Counted from the first letter of the stretch, positions 8,942 to 20,077 are shown. The stretch is DNA of 64,000 bases from Azospirillum oryzae (GCF_900177515.1 NZ_FXAK01000002.1:414001-478000), one strand, 5' to 3'. Notes: generated from the sequence alone by a model not told the origin. Program-made: numbers and translations.

Positions 8942-9859
8942 TCAGTTGGAAACCGGCACGCGGCCGCCCAATTCCTGCGTCACCGCGGCGGCGGCGCGCT
9001 TGACCATCTCGCCCAGGGCGCGCAACCGCGCGTCCTCGATGCGCCGGCTGGAGCCGGACAGCGACAGGGCGCCCATCACACGGGAATTCTCGTCGAAAAT
9101 CGGGGCGGCGACACAGCGCAGGCCGGACACCCGCTCCTCCTGGTCCAGGGCATAACCGCGGGTGCGCACCAATGTCAGGTCGCGGTAGAGCGCCGGCAGC
9201 GACGACAGGGTGCTGCGGGTGAACTGGCGCATGCCGCGCTGGGTGACGATGGTCTGGACTTTGGTCTCCGGCATGCCGGCCAGCAGAGCCTTGCCGACGG
9301 CGGAGCAGTGCAGCAGCGTGCGGTCGGTCTGCGGAACCGCGACCTGGGCGGCGCGGGGACCACCGACGCGGGCGAGATAGAGCGCCTCGCCATTTTCCTC
9401 GACGGCGAGGTTCACGATCTCGCTGCTCTCCTCCATCAGGCGGCGCATGCGCGGACGGGCGACATCGACCAGATTGCGGGTCTTCAGGAAATTGGCGCCG
9501 GTCATATAGGCCTGGACGCCGACCACCCAGCCGCGCGCGCTCTGGTCGAAGCGGACGTAGCGCTCGTACTGCAGGGTCGTCAGCAGGCGATGGGTGGTGG
9601 AGGGCGACAGGTTCGCGGCCTCCGACAGTTCGGTCAGGGTCATCGGCCCGTCATTGGAGCCGAGGATCGTCAGGATGTTCAGCGCGCGGCACAGCGACTG
9701 GACCACCTGGCCCCGATCGGCCTTGGCGTCCTTGCCGTTGTCGTTCTTCACCCGCGGCGTCTCGATGATCGCGGTCTTGATGATCGCGGCGGCACCCTCG
9801 CTGGGGTCGTCGTGGATGATGCGGCGGGCCAGGATGCTGTTTTGGGCTTGCGCTTTCAT
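8942..9859 (-). CDS. IclR-family transcriptional regulator
   Basis: The 305-residue protein has a non-conserved N-terminus of about 50 residues. A winged helix follows (about residues 53-115, containing LSEAANLSPSTTHRLLTTLQ) and then the IclR effector-binding domain (about 125-295). The effector domain shows LHCSAVGKALLAGMPE and GLRCVAAPIFDENSRVMGAL. A strong ribosome site precedes the ATG at 9859. It lies 123 bp downstream of sucD in the same direction, so it may sit on the same transcript and sense a metabolite of that pathway; glyoxylate is the ligand of E. coli AllR and IclR, but the ligand here is unknown. Confidence 0.9.
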   Translation of the reverse strand: MKAQAQNSILARRIIHDDPSEGAAAIIKTAIIETPRVKNDNGKDAKADRGQVVQSLCRALNILTILGSNDGPMTLTELSEAANLSPSTTHRLLTTLQYERYVRFDQSARGWVVGVQAYMTGANFLKTRNLVDVARPRMRRLMEESSEIVNLAVEENGEALYLARVGGPRAAQVAVPQTDRTLLHCSAVGKALLAGMPETKVQTIVTQRGMRQFTRSTLSSLPALYRDLTLVRTRGYALDQEERVSGLRCVAAPIFDENSRVMGALSLSGSSRRIEDARLRALGEMVKRAAAAVTQELGGRVPVSN

Positions 9860-9982
9860 GTCCCATCTCCCTCGGGGTCCGGCGCTTTGGCTGCGCCTGT
9901 CTGTTGCGGCTGATGGCGTGAGTGACAGAAGCTTCGATCAGGCCGCGGGACCGTCGCGGACGGCGGTCCCGCGGGATGGCGG

Positions 9983-10858
9983 TCAACCTTTGAAAATGGC
10001 CTGCATGGTGGAGCCCAGGCTGGCGGGGCTGTCGGCGACGGCGATGCCGACCGACTTCATGAAGTCGATCTTGAAGTCGGCGGTGTCGTTGCCGCCGGAG
10101 ATCACCGCGCCGGCATGGCCCATGCGGCGGCCCGGAGGCGCCGTGCGGCCGGCGATGAAGCCGACGACCGGCTTCTTGGTGCCCGAGGCCTTGATGAACT
10201 CGGCGCCGCGGACTTCGGCGTCGCCGCCGATCTCGCCGATCATGATGATGCCCTCAGTCTCCGGGTCCTTCACGAACAGCTCCAGGCTGTCGACGAAGTT
10301 GGTGCCGTTGACCGGGTCGCCGCCGATGCCGATGCAGGTGGTCTGGCCCAGGCCGGCCGCCGTGGTCTGCGCCACCGCCTCATAGGTCAGCGTGCCGGAG
10401 CGCGAGACGATGCCGATCTTGCCGCGCTTGTGGATGTGGCCCGGCATGATGCCGATCTTGCACTCGTCCGGCGTGATGATGCCGGGGCAGTTCGGGCCGA
10501 TCAGGCGGGTCTTGGAACCATTCAGGGCGCGCTTGACGCGGACCATGTCGAGCACCGGGATGCCTTCGGTGATGCAGACCACCAGCGGGATCTCGGCGTC
10601 GATCGCTTCCAGGATCGCGTCCGCGGCGAAGGGCGGCGGCACATAGATCACGCTGGCGTTGGCGCCGGTCTTCTCGACCGCCTCGGAGACGGTGTCGAAG
10701 ATCGGCAGGTCGAGGTGCTTGGCGCCGCCCTTACCGGGCGTGACGCCGCCGACCATCTTGGTGCCGTAGGCGATGGCCTGCTCGGAGTGGAAGGTGCCCT
10801 GGGCTCCGGTGAAGCCCTGGCAGATCACCTTCGTGTTCTTGTCGACGAGAACAGCCAT
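9983..10858 (-). CDS. sucD: Succinyl-CoA synthetase alpha subunit
   Basis: The 291-residue protein is the ADP-forming succinate-CoA ligase alpha subunit, which carries the phosphohistidine (H248 in [10 protein letters not shown]) and binds CoA through an N-terminal Rossmann domain ([15 protein letters not shown]). With SucC it interconverts succinate, CoA and ATP with succinyl-CoA. The start lies one base beyond the sucC stop, and the ribosome site AAGGAGGCC is inside the end of sucC, so the two are translationally coupled. The pair lies downstream of oxc and frc rather than with the 2-oxoglutarate dehydrogenase genes that usually accompany it. Malate-CoA ligase (MtkB) is a close relative, but overall this reads as SucD. 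Confidence 0.93.
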   Translation of the reverse strand: MAVLVDKNTKVICQGFTGAQGTFHSEQAIAYGTKMVGGVTPGKGGAKHLDLPIFDTVSEAVEKTGANASVIYVPPPFAADAILEAIDAEIPLVVCITEGIPVLDMVRVKRALNGSKTRLIGPNCPGIITPDECKIGIMPGHIHKRGKIGIVSRSGTLTYEAVAQTTAAGLGQTTCIGIGGDPVNGTNFVDSLELFVKDPETEGIIMIGEIGGDAEVRGAEFIKASGTKKPVVGFIAGRTAPPGRRMGHAGAVISGGNDTADFKIDFMKSVGIAVADSPASLGSTMQAIFKG

Positions 10859-10859
10859 C

Positions 10860-12059
<1,200 letters not shown>

Positions 12060-12369
12060 GGTTTGCGTCTCAACCCTGTCGGGAATGGTCTTTTGGATGC
12101 CGCGGGGAGCCGGGAATTCATCGGCTGACGGGCGGCGGATTTTTAAAAACTGCGGGCTTCGGCTCTCGGGCGACCGGGAAGGGGACGGTCGGGGGAGAGC
12201 GAGGCGCGTTTCAAAAAAGCGATAGGCAACTTGAATTCTTGGGGCATTAGACCCCCACCTATCCTCCCCCGCTGGGCGGGGGAGGGACTGCCGCCACTCT
12301 CCCGCCTTAGTACCTGCTCCCTCCCCCGCCCAGCGGGGGAGGGTTGGGGTGGGGGTAATGGCGCGGAAC
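12060..12369. other. Intergenic region between frc and sucC
   Basis: The 310 bp contain the sucC leader and the GC-rich inverted repeat at 12250-12357. No gene is seen and no copy of the TGGTATACCA operator is present here. Confidence 0.5.
12250..12357. repeat. GC-rich inverted repeat, short member of an intergenic family
   Basis: Two arms of roughly 38 bp (12251-12287 and 12318-12357) are near-perfect reverse complements separated by about 30 bp. Each arm can fold alone because it contains CCTCCCCCGC facing GCGGGGGAGG. The outer CCCCCACC and GGGGTGGGGG ends match those of the repeats at 35.6 and 40.7 kb, but the central insert of those copies is missing. Confidence 0.75.
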
Positions 12370-13644
12370 CTACTCCGCCGCTAACCGCTCCACGACGCCG
12401 ATGGCGCCGCTGTCGCGGATTTCGACGATCTCGCGCTCACCGAAACCCAGGACGTCACGCAGGATTTCGTCGGTGTGCTCGCCCAGCAGCGGGGAGCGGG
12501 TGACCTCCGTCGGGCTGTCGGACAGCTTGATCGGGTTGCCGACCGTCAGGTAGCTGCCGCGGGTCGGATGCTCCACCTCGACCAGCGTGCCGGTCTCGTA
12601 GAGCGACTTGTCCTCGGCGATCTCCTTCATCGACAGGATCGGGCCGCAGGGGATGTCGTACTTGTTGAGGATGTCCATAACCTCGAACTTGGTCAGGGTC
12701 TTGGTCCACTCCTCGACCGTGCCGAAGATCTGCATCAGGCGCGGCAGGCGGGCCACCGGGGTGGCATAGTCGGGATCGGTGATCCACTCTTCCTTGCCGA
12801 TGACCTTGCAGATCGACTTCCAAACCGGCGCCTGGGCGATGAAGTAGATGTAGGCGTTGGGATCGGTCTCCCAGCCCTTGCACTTCAAAATCCAGCCCGG
12901 CTGGCCGCCGCCCGAGGCGTTGCCGGCGCGCGGCACGGTGTCGCCGAATTCGCCGTTCGGGTATTGCGGGTATTCCTTCATCGGCCCGTGGGCCAGACGC
13001 TGCTGGTCGCGCAGCTTGACGCGGCACAGGTTCAGAACCGCGTCCTGCATGGCGGCCAGCACCTTCTGGCCCCGGCCGGTCTCCTTGCGCTGGTAGAGCG
13101 CGGTGACGATGCCCAGCGCCAGATGGAGGCCGGTGCCGCTGTCGCCGATCTGGGCGCCGGTGACCATCGGCGGGCCGTCGTCGAAGCCGGTGGTCGAGGC
13201 CGCACCGCCCGCACATTGGGCGACGTTCTCGTACACCTTGCAGTTCTCGAACGGCCCGGGCCCGAAGCCCTTGACCGACGCGACGATCATCGCGGGGTTC
13301 AGTTCCTGGATGCGTTCCCAGGTGAACCCCATGCGATCGAGCACGCCGGGGGCGAAGTTTTCGACCATCACGTCGCAGGTCTTGATCAGAGCCTCCAGCA
13401 CCTCCTTGCCCTTGGGCGTCTTGGTGTCGAGGGTGATGGACCGCTTGTTGTGGTTCAGCATGGTGAAATACAGGCTGTCGGCGTCCGGCAGGTCGCGCAG
13501 CTGGCTGCGGGTGATGTCACCCTCGCCCGGCCGTTCGACCTTGATGACGTCGGCGCCGAACCAGGCGAGCAACTGGGTGCAGGTCGGTCCCGACTGCACA
13601 TGCGTGAAGTCGAGAATCCGCACGCCCTGAAGTGCCTTGCCCAT
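12370..13644 (-). CDS. frc: Formyl-CoA:oxalate CoA-transferase
   Basis: This class III CoA-transferase moves CoA from formyl-CoA (or another acyl-CoA) to oxalate, giving oxalyl-CoA for Oxc. The 424-residue protein has the family landmarks: Q17 in HVQSGP, catalytic D168 in [10 protein letters not shown], and the signature [14 protein letters not shown]. It also has [20 protein letters not shown] and the glycine loop at 241-250. The first glycine of the usual GGGG loop is serine here ([10 protein letters not shown]). The RSQLRDLPD segment is closer to E. coli YfdW than to the Oxalobacter enzyme. It lies 59 bp after oxc in the same direction, with a good ribosome site (GGGGGAG), as in known oxc-frc operons. 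Confidence 0.96.
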   Translation of the reverse strand: MGKALQGVRILDFTHVQSGPTCTQLLAWFGADVIKVERPGEGDITRSQLRDLPDADSLYFTMLNHNKRSITLDTKTPKGKEVLEALIKTCDVMVENFAPGVLDRMGFTWERIQELNPAMIVASVKGFGPGPFENCKVYENVAQCAGGAASTTGFDDGPPMVTGAQIGDSGTGLHLALGIVTALYQRKETGRGQKVLAAMQDAVLNLCRVKLRDQQRLAHGPMKEYPQYPNGEFGDTVPRAGNASGGGQPGWILKCKGWETDPNAYIYFIAQAPVWKSICKVIGKEEWITDPDYATPVARLPRLMQIFGTVEEWTKTLTKFEVMDILNKYDIPCGPILSMKEIAEDKSLYETGTLVEVEHPTRGSYLTVGNPIKLSDSPTEVTRSPLLGEHTDEILRDVLGFGEREIVEIRDSGAIGVVERLAAE

Positions 13645-13703
13645 GTATTTCTCCCCCTGCTTTTTGGTGTCGTGTGGTCGGCCCAGTTTCTTAAGGCCGT
13701 CTC

Positions 13704-15467
13704 TTAGGACGGCATTTTGCGGACCGAACTGGTCGGGTTCAGGCTGCCGATGTTGCCGCTTTCGGTGCCCGCCGCCGGATCGATGACGGCGTTGATCAGG
13801 GTCGGACGACCGCTGTCCATCGCCTCGCTGACCGCGCGGTACAACTCGTCCGGGTTGGTGACATGGACGCCGACGCCGCCGAAGGCTTCCATCATCTTGT
13901 CGTAACGGGAACCGGGGACGAAGACCATCGGCGACGGGTCGGCCCCGCCGGTCGGGTTGGTGTCGGTCCCGCGATAGATGCCGTTGTTGTTGAAGATGAC
14001 GATGCAGACCGGCAGGTTGTAGCGGCAGATCGTCTCCACCTCCATGCCGGAGAAGCCGAAGGCGCTGTCGCCTTCCACCGCCAGGACCGGCTTGCCGCTC
14101 TCCACCGCGGCGGCGACGGCGTAGCCCATGCCGACGCCCATCACGCCCCAGGTGCCGACGTCCAGACGCTTGCGCGGCTCGTACATGTCGATGATGCCGC
14201 GGGCGAGGTCGAGGGTGTTGGCGCCCTCGTTGACCAGCATGGCGTCCGGCCGCTCCTTGATGACCCGGCGCAGAGCGCCGAGCGCACCGTGGAAGTTCAT
14301 CGGCGACGCGTTGCTCATCAGCTTCGGCGCCATCTTGGCGACGTTCTGCTCACGCTTGGCCGCGACGGTGGCCATCCACTCGGTCGGCGGGGTCAGGCCG
14401 CCGTCGATGCCCTTCAGCATCACTTCCATGACCGACGCGATGTCGCCGACCAGCGGAGCGTGGATTTCGACGTTGCTGTCCATCTCCTTCGGCTCGATGT
14501 CGATCTGGATGAACTTCTTCGAGCCGGGCTTGCCCCAGGTCTTGCCCTTGCCGTGCGACAGCAGCCAGTTCAGGCGGGCGCCGACCAGCATGACCACGTC
14601 GGCTTCCTGCAGCACCAGCGAACGGGCGGCACCGGCCGACTGCGGATGGGTGTCGGGCAGCAGGCCCTTGGCCATGCTCATCTGCAGGAAGGGGATGCCG
14701 CTCTTCTCGACGAAGGAGCGGATGGTCTCGTCGGCCTGGGCATAGGCGGCGCCCTTGCCGAAGATGACCAGCGGACGCTTGGCGCCCTTCAGCAGGTCGA
14801 GCGCGCGGTTCACCGCGTCGGCCGACGGATACTGCGCCGGGGTCGGATCGACCACCTTGACCAGCGACTTGGCGCCTTCGGCCGCGTCCATCACCTGCGA
14901 GAACAGCTTGGCCGGCAGGTCGAGATAGACGCCGCCCGGGCGGCCCGACACGGCGGCGCGGATGGCGCGCGCCACGCCGATGCCGATGTCCTGGGCGTGC
15001 AGGATGCGGAAGGCGGCCTTGCACAGCGGCTTGGCGATGGCGAGCTGGTCCATCTCCTCATAGTCGCCCTGCTGCAGGTCGACGATCTCGCGCTCCGACG
15101 AGCCGCTGATGAGGATCATCGGGAAGCAGTTGGTCGTGGCGTTCGCCAGCGCGGTCAGGCCGTTCAGGAAGCCCGGTGCCGAAACCGTCATGCAGACGCC
15201 CGGCTTCTTGGTCATGAAACCGGCGATCGCGGCGGCGTTGCCGGCATTCTGTTCGTGGCGGAACGAAACGACGCGCATGCCCTCGGCCTGCGCCATGCGC
15301 AGCAGGTCGGAGATCGGAATACCGGGGACGACATACAGGTTGTTGATGTCGTTGAGCTTGAGCGCGTCGATGACGAGCTGGAAGCCGTCGGTCAGCGCCG
15401 GCGCGTCTTCGACAACAGATGCTTCCGTGGCCTGGTTCTTAGTGATCGTTGCAGCCGCAGTAGACAT
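13704..15467 (-). CDS. oxc: Oxalyl-CoA decarboxylase
   Basis: Oxc is a thiamine-diphosphate enzyme that splits oxalyl-CoA into formyl-CoA and CO2, the energy-yielding step of oxalate catabolism. The 587-residue protein shows the activating Glu E72 ([13 protein letters not shown]), the PFL-like Gly-rich core and the ThDP/Mg site from residue 466 (GDSAFGFSG ending at [11 protein letters not shown]). The start at 15467 is chosen because GGAGGAG lies just upstream; an ATG 27 bp earlier would overlap that site. The gene follows gntR by 43 bp and precedes frc by 59 bp, forming a gntR-oxc-frc operon. Confidence 0.96.
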   Translation of the reverse strand: MSTAAATITKNQATEASVVEDAPALTDGFQLVIDALKLNDINNLYVVPGIPISDLLRMAQAEGMRVVSFRHEQNAGNAAAIAGFMTKKPGVCMTVSAPGFLNGLTALANATTNCFPMILISGSSEREIVDLQQGDYEEMDQLAIAKPLCKAAFRILHAQDIGIGVARAIRAAVSGRPGGVYLDLPAKLFSQVMDAAEGAKSLVKVVDPTPAQYPSADAVNRALDLLKGAKRPLVIFGKGAAYAQADETIRSFVEKSGIPFLQMSMAKGLLPDTHPQSAGAARSLVLQEADVVMLVGARLNWLLSHGKGKTWGKPGSKKFIQIDIEPKEMDSNVEIHAPLVGDIASVMEVMLKGIDGGLTPPTEWMATVAAKREQNVAKMAPKLMSNASPMNFHGALGALRRVIKERPDAMLVNEGANTLDLARGIIDMYEPRKRLDVGTWGVMGVGMGYAVAAAVESGKPVLAVEGDSAFGFSGMEVETICRYNLPVCIVIFNNNGIYRGTDTNPTGGADPSPMVFVPGSRYDKMMEAFGGVGVHVTNPDELYRAVSEAMDSGRPTLINAVIDPAAGTESGNIGSLNPTSSVRKMPS

Positions 15468-15510
15468 ATGGGTGACTCCTCCCCGAGGCTCCAAAAAGGT
15501 TCAAGATCGG

Positions 15511-16200
15511 TTAGTCGAGGAAGGCGCAATGCCGTTCCACGTACTGTGCGAGACCGAGCGTGTGTTCCCGGACGCGGCGTTCCGCGAGATCGGCATCGCG
15601 GGCGGCAAGCGCCTCGATGATGTCCCGATGCTCGTGGATGGACTGGTCGGCACGGTCGCCGAGGCCCATCGTCGCGCGGCGGATCGCACGCATATGGATG
15701 AAGAAGCGGTCGGTCAGGTCCGAGATCAACGCGGAGCCGGAAGCCTGGACGATGCTTTGGTGGAAGACGATGTTGGCGTCCGAATACTCGGCGACATGTT
15801 CCGCCAACTCGGCTTTCGTGTATTTATCGAACGCGGCATGCAGGAGTTCCAGCTTTTCCGTGGTGGCGTTTTCGACGAACAGGCGTGCCGCCATGCCTTC
15901 CAGGGCGGCACACACCGTGATCATCTCCACCAGTTCGGCCTTCGTCTTGCGCACCACGAAGATCCCGCGCCGCGGTTGGGAGCGGATGAACCCCTCCTGT
16001 TCCAGCAGCGCCATTGCCTCACGCACCGGGGTGCGGCTGACACCCAACGCCTCGCACAGACGGCGTTCGTCCAACCTGATCTCGTTGCTCTGGCCGTAGA
16101 TGTTCATCTGCGTGATGGCCTGTCGCAGCGATTGGTAGGCCTTGGCCTTGAAGCTCATCCCCTGCTCGAGGGGCTCGACACTGAATCTTTCCCGGTTCAT
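15511..16200 (-). CDS. FadR-type GntR regulator of the oxalate operon
   Basis: The 229-residue protein has an N-terminal winged helix (about residues 17-85, LCEALGVSRTPVREAMALLE and GFIRSQPRRGIFVV) and a helical FCD effector domain (about 95-220). It is a close paralogue of the gene at 40786-41475, which has exactly the same length. It heads the gntR-oxc-frc row, and a TGGTATACCA-type palindrome lies 131 bp upstream at 16331. Autoregulation plus control of the oxalate genes is therefore likely, with an acyl-CoA, oxalate or glyoxylate as a possible effector. The start at 16200 matches the paralogue's length; a longer frame upstream has unconserved sequence. Confidence 0.92.
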   Translation of the reverse strand: MNRERFSVEPLEQGMSFKAKAYQSLRQAITQMNIYGQSNEIRLDERRLCEALGVSRTPVREAMALLEQEGFIRSQPRRGIFVVRKTKAELVEMITVCAALEGMAARLFVENATTEKLELLHAAFDKYTKAELAEHVAEYSDANIVFHQSIVQASGSALISDLTDRFFIHMRAIRRATMGLGDRADQSIHEHRDIIEALAARDADLAERRVREHTLGLAQYVERHCAFLD

Positions 16201-16330
16201 CACGTTTCCGACCCTTTGCGCGCCGACGCCATCGGCGCCGCTTGTTGTCGTGAGCGTTCCTGTGCGAGCGTTCGGATGATCGCCCTCTGGTGCGTCGTTG
16301 TGAGCGGCGCGTCGTTTTGAATTATCGATA

Positions 16331-16340
16331 CGGTATACCA
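16331..16340. promoter_or_regulatory. Predicted GntR operator between gntR and iclR
   Basis: The sequence CGGTATACCA followed by GATGCC lies in the divergent region between gntR and the plus-strand iclR gene. The core GGTATACC is a perfect palindrome and recurs with the same GATGCC flank at 32718. FadR-family FCD regulators typically bind such TNGTNNNACNA palindromes. Confidence 0.65.
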
Positions 16341-16495
16341 GATGCCAGACACCCGCAACATCAATTGCGGGCACCTCGAACTATTTCTGCCGCAGACGGA
16401 GTTATGGGCGGTTTTGTTCGATTTTTCTGGCTATTGCGCGGTAATCGCCCTAACTTGGCCGTCCTGGGACCGCTCTTCGGGGAAGGAGCCATCGC

Positions 16496-17329
16496 ATGGC
16501 CGACACGCAGCATCTGGCCAAGGCCACGGACAGCACATCGTCCGGCGCCGCGGAGGAGGCGTCCGACCCGAATTTCATGACCTCGCTGGCCCGTGGGCTG
16601 TCGGTGATTCGCGCCTTCACCGAACGCGAGCCGAACCTGACCATCGCCGACATCGCCAAGATCACCGGCCTGCCGCGGGCGGCGGCGCGGCGCTGTCTGC
16701 TGACGCTGATGCAGCTGGGCTATGCCGGTTCGGACGGCCGGACCTTCCATCTGAAGCCGAAGATCCTTGCGCTCGGCTATTCCTTCCTGTCGTCGGCCCC
16801 GCTGGCGACGATCCTCGATCCGCTGATCGAACAGGTGAGCGGGGCGGTGCAGGAATCCTGCTCCGCCGCCGTGCTGGACGAGGACGACGTGGTCTATATC
16901 GCCCGCGCGGCGACCAAGCGGATCATGTCGGTCGGGCTCAATGTCGGCAGCCGGCTGCCGGCCTACTGCACGTCGATGGGCCGCGTCCTTCTGGCGGCGC
17001 TGCCGGAGTCGGAACTTGACGCCTATCTGACGCGGGTGCCGCTGAAGCCCTATACGGAGCGGACCATTACGGCGGCCGACGCCCTGAAGCGCGAGCTGGA
17101 GCGGGTGCGCGACCGCGGCTTTTCACTGGTGGACCAGGAGCTTGAGCTGGGGTTGCGCTCCATCGCCGTGCCGATCCGCACAGCCACCGGCGGCGTGGTC
17201 GCGGCGATGAACATCAGCGCCCAGGCCGCCCGCGTCACCTGCCCGGAGATGGAGGTGCAGTTCCTGCCCCACCTGACCCGCGCGGCGGAAGAGGCGCGGG
17301 TGCTGCTGGTGCGGGCGCGGGGGGTGTGA
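16496..17329 (+). CDS. IclR-family regulator (PcaR/PobR-like)
   Basis: The 277-residue protein has a winged helix (about residues 30-90, IADIAKITGLPRAAARRCLL) and an IclR ligand domain with RLPAYCTSMGRVLLAALPE and LGLRSIAVPIRTATGGVVAA. These features and the FMTSLARGLSVIRAF start are typical of the PcaR/PcaU/PobR branch, which controls aromatic-acid degradation. No aromatic pathway genes are in the window, so its targets are unknown. It is divergent from gntR and shares the intergenic operator region. Its stop is one base before the start of the AraC-type gene, suggesting coupled translation. Confidence 0.9.
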   Translation: MADTQHLAKATDSTSSGAAEEASDPNFMTSLARGLSVIRAFTEREPNLTIADIAKITGLPRAAARRCLLTLMQLGYAGSDGRTFHLKPKILALGYSFLSSAPLATILDPLIEQVSGAVQESCSAAVLDEDDVVYIARAATKRIMSVGLNVGSRLPAYCTSMGRVLLAALPESELDAYLTRVPLKPYTERTITAADALKRELERVRDRGFSLVDQELELGLRSIAVPIRTATGGVVAAMNISAQAARVTCPEMEVQFLPHLTRAAEEARVLLVRARGV

Positions 17330-17330
17330 G

Positions 17331-18419
17331 GTGGAGGTCCGCCCTTCTGCGGACGGCGATCCACTCTCGGACATCCTGACGCTGGCGGGCAGCCGCTGCG
17401 CCGTGTCCGGCCGGCTGGCGGCCGGCGGGGATTGGGCGTTGCGCTTCCCCCCGCCGGGGATGATCAAGTTCATCGCCATCATGACGGGCAACGTCTGGCT
17501 GGCGGTGGACGGGATCGACGAGCCGCGGCACCTTGACACCGGCGATGTGATCATGCTGGCCGCCGAGCGGCCTTTTCGGCTCGGCAGCGACCTTGCCCTG
17601 CCGGCGGAGGACGGAGCCGACGCCTTCGCCGCAGCGGCCGGCGATCCGACGAAGGGTGACCGGGTGACGGTCGGCAACGGCGCGGAGTTCCTGGCGGTCG
17701 GCGGGCATGTCACGCTCGACCCAACCCGTGGCCACCTGCTCCGGGACGTTCTGCCGCCGCTGATCCATGTCCGTTCGGGAGCGCCGGAGGCGCCGGCCAT
17801 GCGCTGGCTGCTTGAGCAGCTCGGGGCGGAATTGGCAGGAGGACGGCCGGGCACCATGCTGGTGGCGGGACAGTTGGCGCAGATGCTGTTCGTCCAGATC
17901 ATCCGCGCCCATCTCGCCACATCCGGCCCGCTCGGCCACGGTTGGACCGGCGCGTTGCGCGACCCACGCCTCGCTCCCGCCCTGCGGCTGATGCACGGCG
18001 ATCCCGGCCGCCCCTGGCAACTCGGGGAACTGGCGCGGGCGTCGGGCATGTCGCGGACGGCCTTCGCCGTGCGATTCAAGGCGGCGGCCGGGGTCGGGCC
18101 GCTCACCTATCTGCTGAACTGGCGCATGCGGCTGGCCGAACGGGAGCTGTGCTGCGACACGACACCGGTGTCGGCCATCGCCCTGTCGCTCGGCTACCAG
18201 TCGGAAAGCGCGTTCAGCAACGCCTTCAAACGGACCTTCGGGATGGCACCGAGCCTCTACCGAAACCGGTATGCGACAACCGGGCCGTCGGCGCGGCGGT
18301 CAGGCCTGCGCGGTGGGGCGCACGATGATCTCGTTGATGTCGACATCGGCAGGCTGGTCGATGGCGAAAGCGATGGCACGGGCGACGGCGTCCGGCGGGA
18401 TCCCAAGCGCGTCGCGTGA
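17331..18419 (+). CDS. AraC-family regulator with cupin domain
   Basis: A GTG at 17331 starts a 362-residue protein. It has an N-terminal Cupin_6-type sensor domain (about residues 10-190) and a C-terminal double helix-turn-helix of AraC type (about 220-315, LGELARASGMSRTAFAVRFK and ALSLGYQSESAFSNAFKRTF). The recognisable domain ends near the segment FGMAPSLYRNRY. The last 45 or so residues are encoded by DNA that is antisense to the end of the neighbouring SDR gene and look like a read-through tail. The gene overlaps that SDR gene by 120 bp and starts one base after the iclR stop. Targets are unknown; regulators of this type often control the adjacent SDR. Confidence 0.85.
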   Translation: MEVRPSADGDPLSDILTLAGSRCAVSGRLAAGGDWALRFPPPGMIKFIAIMTGNVWLAVDGIDEPRHLDTGDVIMLAAERPFRLGSDLALPAEDGADAFAAAAGDPTKGDRVTVGNGAEFLAVGGHVTLDPTRGHLLRDVLPPLIHVRSGAPEAPAMRWLLEQLGAELAGGRPGTMLVAGQLAQMLFVQIIRAHLATSGPLGHGWTGALRDPRLAPALRLMHGDPGRPWQLGELARASGMSRTAFAVRFKAAAGVGPLTYLLNWRMRLAERELCCDTTPVSAIALSLGYQSESAFSNAFKRTFGMAPSLYRNRYATTGPSARRSGLRGGAHDDLVDVDIGRLVDGESDGTGDGVRRDPKRVA

Positions 18420-19043
18420 TGCGGCATACCGCGCCCGCAACTCCGCACTGGCGATGCCGTCGATGAAGTCGGTGCTGATGAAGCCGGGCGACACGACCGT
18501 CACCCGAACGGTCTCGCCGGCCTCCTGCCGCAGCCCTTCGCAGATCGTCCGGACTGCGACCTTCGTTCCGGCATAGACGGCCATGGTCGGCACCGTGCGG
18601 TGCGCGGCGGTCGACGCCGTGGTGACGAAATGGCCGCTCCCCTGGGCGCGGAAGACCGGCAGCGCCGCGGCGATGCCATAGAGGACGCCCTTGATGTTGA
18701 CGTCCACCATGTCTTCCCAATCCTCGACCCGCAACTCGTCGAGCGGCGAGATCGGACCGATCCCGGCATTGTTGATCAGAACGTCGAGCCGGCCGAACCG
18801 CTCGCACGCCAGCCCGACCAGAGCGGTCAGGTCATTGCGCCGACGGACATCGGTCGGCAGGAAGACCGCTTCGCCGCCGGCCTGCGCAATGCGTCGAGCC
18901 AATGCTTCCAGCCGATCCGCCCGGCGGGCGCCGAGGACGAGCTTCGCGCCGGATGCGGCCAGGCGCAGGGCCGTCGCCTCGCCGATGCCGCTGCTGGCAC
19001 CGGTGATCGCCACGACCTTCGGAGTGGATGCTGAGGTGTTCAT
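18300..19043 (-). CDS. Short-chain dehydrogenase/reductase
   Basis: The 247-residue protein is a classical SDR. It has the cofactor motif TGASSGIG near residue 15, the NNAG motif, the catalytic Ser in TTAST, and Tyr-x3-Lys in YAGTK. It most resembles NADP-dependent oxidoreductases of the YdfG/clavaldehyde type, but the substrate cannot be deduced. A GGAGACG ribosome site precedes the ATG at 19043. It converges on the AraC-type gene with a 120-bp overlap of the 3' ends. Confidence 0.92.
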   Translation of the reverse strand: MNTSASTPKVVAITGASSGIGEATALRLAASGAKLVLGARRADRLEALARRIAQAGGEAVFLPTDVRRRNDLTALVGLACERFGRLDVLINNAGIGPISPLDELRVEDWEDMVDVNIKGVLYGIAAALPVFRAQGSGHFVTTASTAAHRTVPTMAVYAGTKVAVRTICEGLRQEAGETVRVTVVSPGFISTDFIDGIASAELRARYAASRDALGIPPDAVARAIAFAIDQPADVDINEIIVRPTAQA

Positions 19044-19156
19044 GAATCGTCTCCGCTGCGGTGGACGGAAACGATAGCCGTCGGGCGCCGAACGCTGAAT
19101 GCGCTGGCGTTCGCAAGATCTGCGCGACCGTTCAGGAAACGACGGCGTTCACCGCC

Positions 19157-20077
19157 TTACAGGATCGTATCCGGCGAAATCGCCGTCAGCGCCGCCTTGA
19201 TCTTCGGCACCATATGGTCGGCGAAGGCCCGCACCTTCGCCGGCACCAGCGCGCGGTGGGGATAGAGGACCGCCAGCGTCACCGGTTCCGGCGGGAAGTC
19301 CGGCAGAACCGGCACAAGCGCGCCGCTGGCGAGATGCTCGGCCACCTCCCACAGCGGCTTCATGGCGATGCCGCGGCCGTCCAGCGCCCAGCCCGTCAGC
19401 ACGTCGCCGTCGTCGGCGTCGAAACGGCCGGACACCGGCAGCTTCACCGGTTCGCCGCCCTCCAGCACGCTCCATTGATATTGTTGGGTGCCGGGAAAGC
19501 GCAGCAGCAGGCAGTTGTGCCCGGACAGGTCCGCCGGCTTCGAAGGCACCCCGCGCTCCGACAGATAGGCGGGGGCGGCCACCAGCACGCGGCGCACGTC
19601 GGCGATCTTGCGCACGACGAAGCTGGAATCCTTCAGCGCCGCCATCCGCACCGCCACATCCACCGCCTCGCGCAGCAGGTCGAGCAGATGGTCGGACAGG
19701 CGCAGCCGCACCTCCACCAGCGGGTGGGCGGCGCAGAAGTCGGGGACCAGCGGCGACAGGATGCGGCGACCGAAGCCCAGCGGCGCCGTCACCCGCACGC
19801 TGCCCGACGGCACGCCGGACCCGGCGGCGATGCTGCTGTGCGCCCGCTCCACCGCCTCCAGCACCTCAAGGCAGCTCTGGTAGAAGTCCATGCCGGTCTC
19901 GGTCGCCTGCAACTGCCGCGTCGTGCGGTTCAGCAGCCGGACGCCGAGATGGGTTTCCAGCTGCTGGATGCGGTGGCTGACCATGGCCGGCGACATGCGC
20001 AGGTTCCGTCCGGCCGCCGACAGACTGCCCAACTCTACGACGCGGACGAAGATGCGCATGTTCTCAAGCAACGCCAT
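19157..20077 (-). CDS. LysR-family transcriptional regulator
   Basis: The 306-residue protein has the LysR winged helix at residues 1-65 (FVRVVELGSLSAAGRNLRMS, then VSHRIQQLETHLGVRLLNRT). A periplasmic-binding-protein-like effector domain spans about residues 90-295. The branch is that of DmlR/AaeR-like regulators. It lies just upstream of the SDR gene in the same direction (113 bp) and is divergent from the Gly/His-rich gene on the right, so either could be its target. No LysR binding site was confirmed. Confidence 0.92.
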   Translation of the reverse strand: MALLENMRIFVRVVELGSLSAAGRNLRMSPAMVSHRIQQLETHLGVRLLNRTTRQLQATETGMDFYQSCLEVLEAVERAHSSIAAGSGVPSGSVRVTAPLGFGRRILSPLVPDFCAAHPLVEVRLRLSDHLLDLLREAVDVAVRMAALKDSSFVVRKIADVRRVLVAAPAYLSERGVPSKPADLSGHNCLLLRFPGTQQYQWSVLEGGEPVKLPVSGRFDADDGDVLTGWALDGRGIAMKPLWEVAEHLASGALVPVLPDFPPEPVTLAVLYPHRALVPAKVRAFADHMVPKIKAALTAISPDTIL

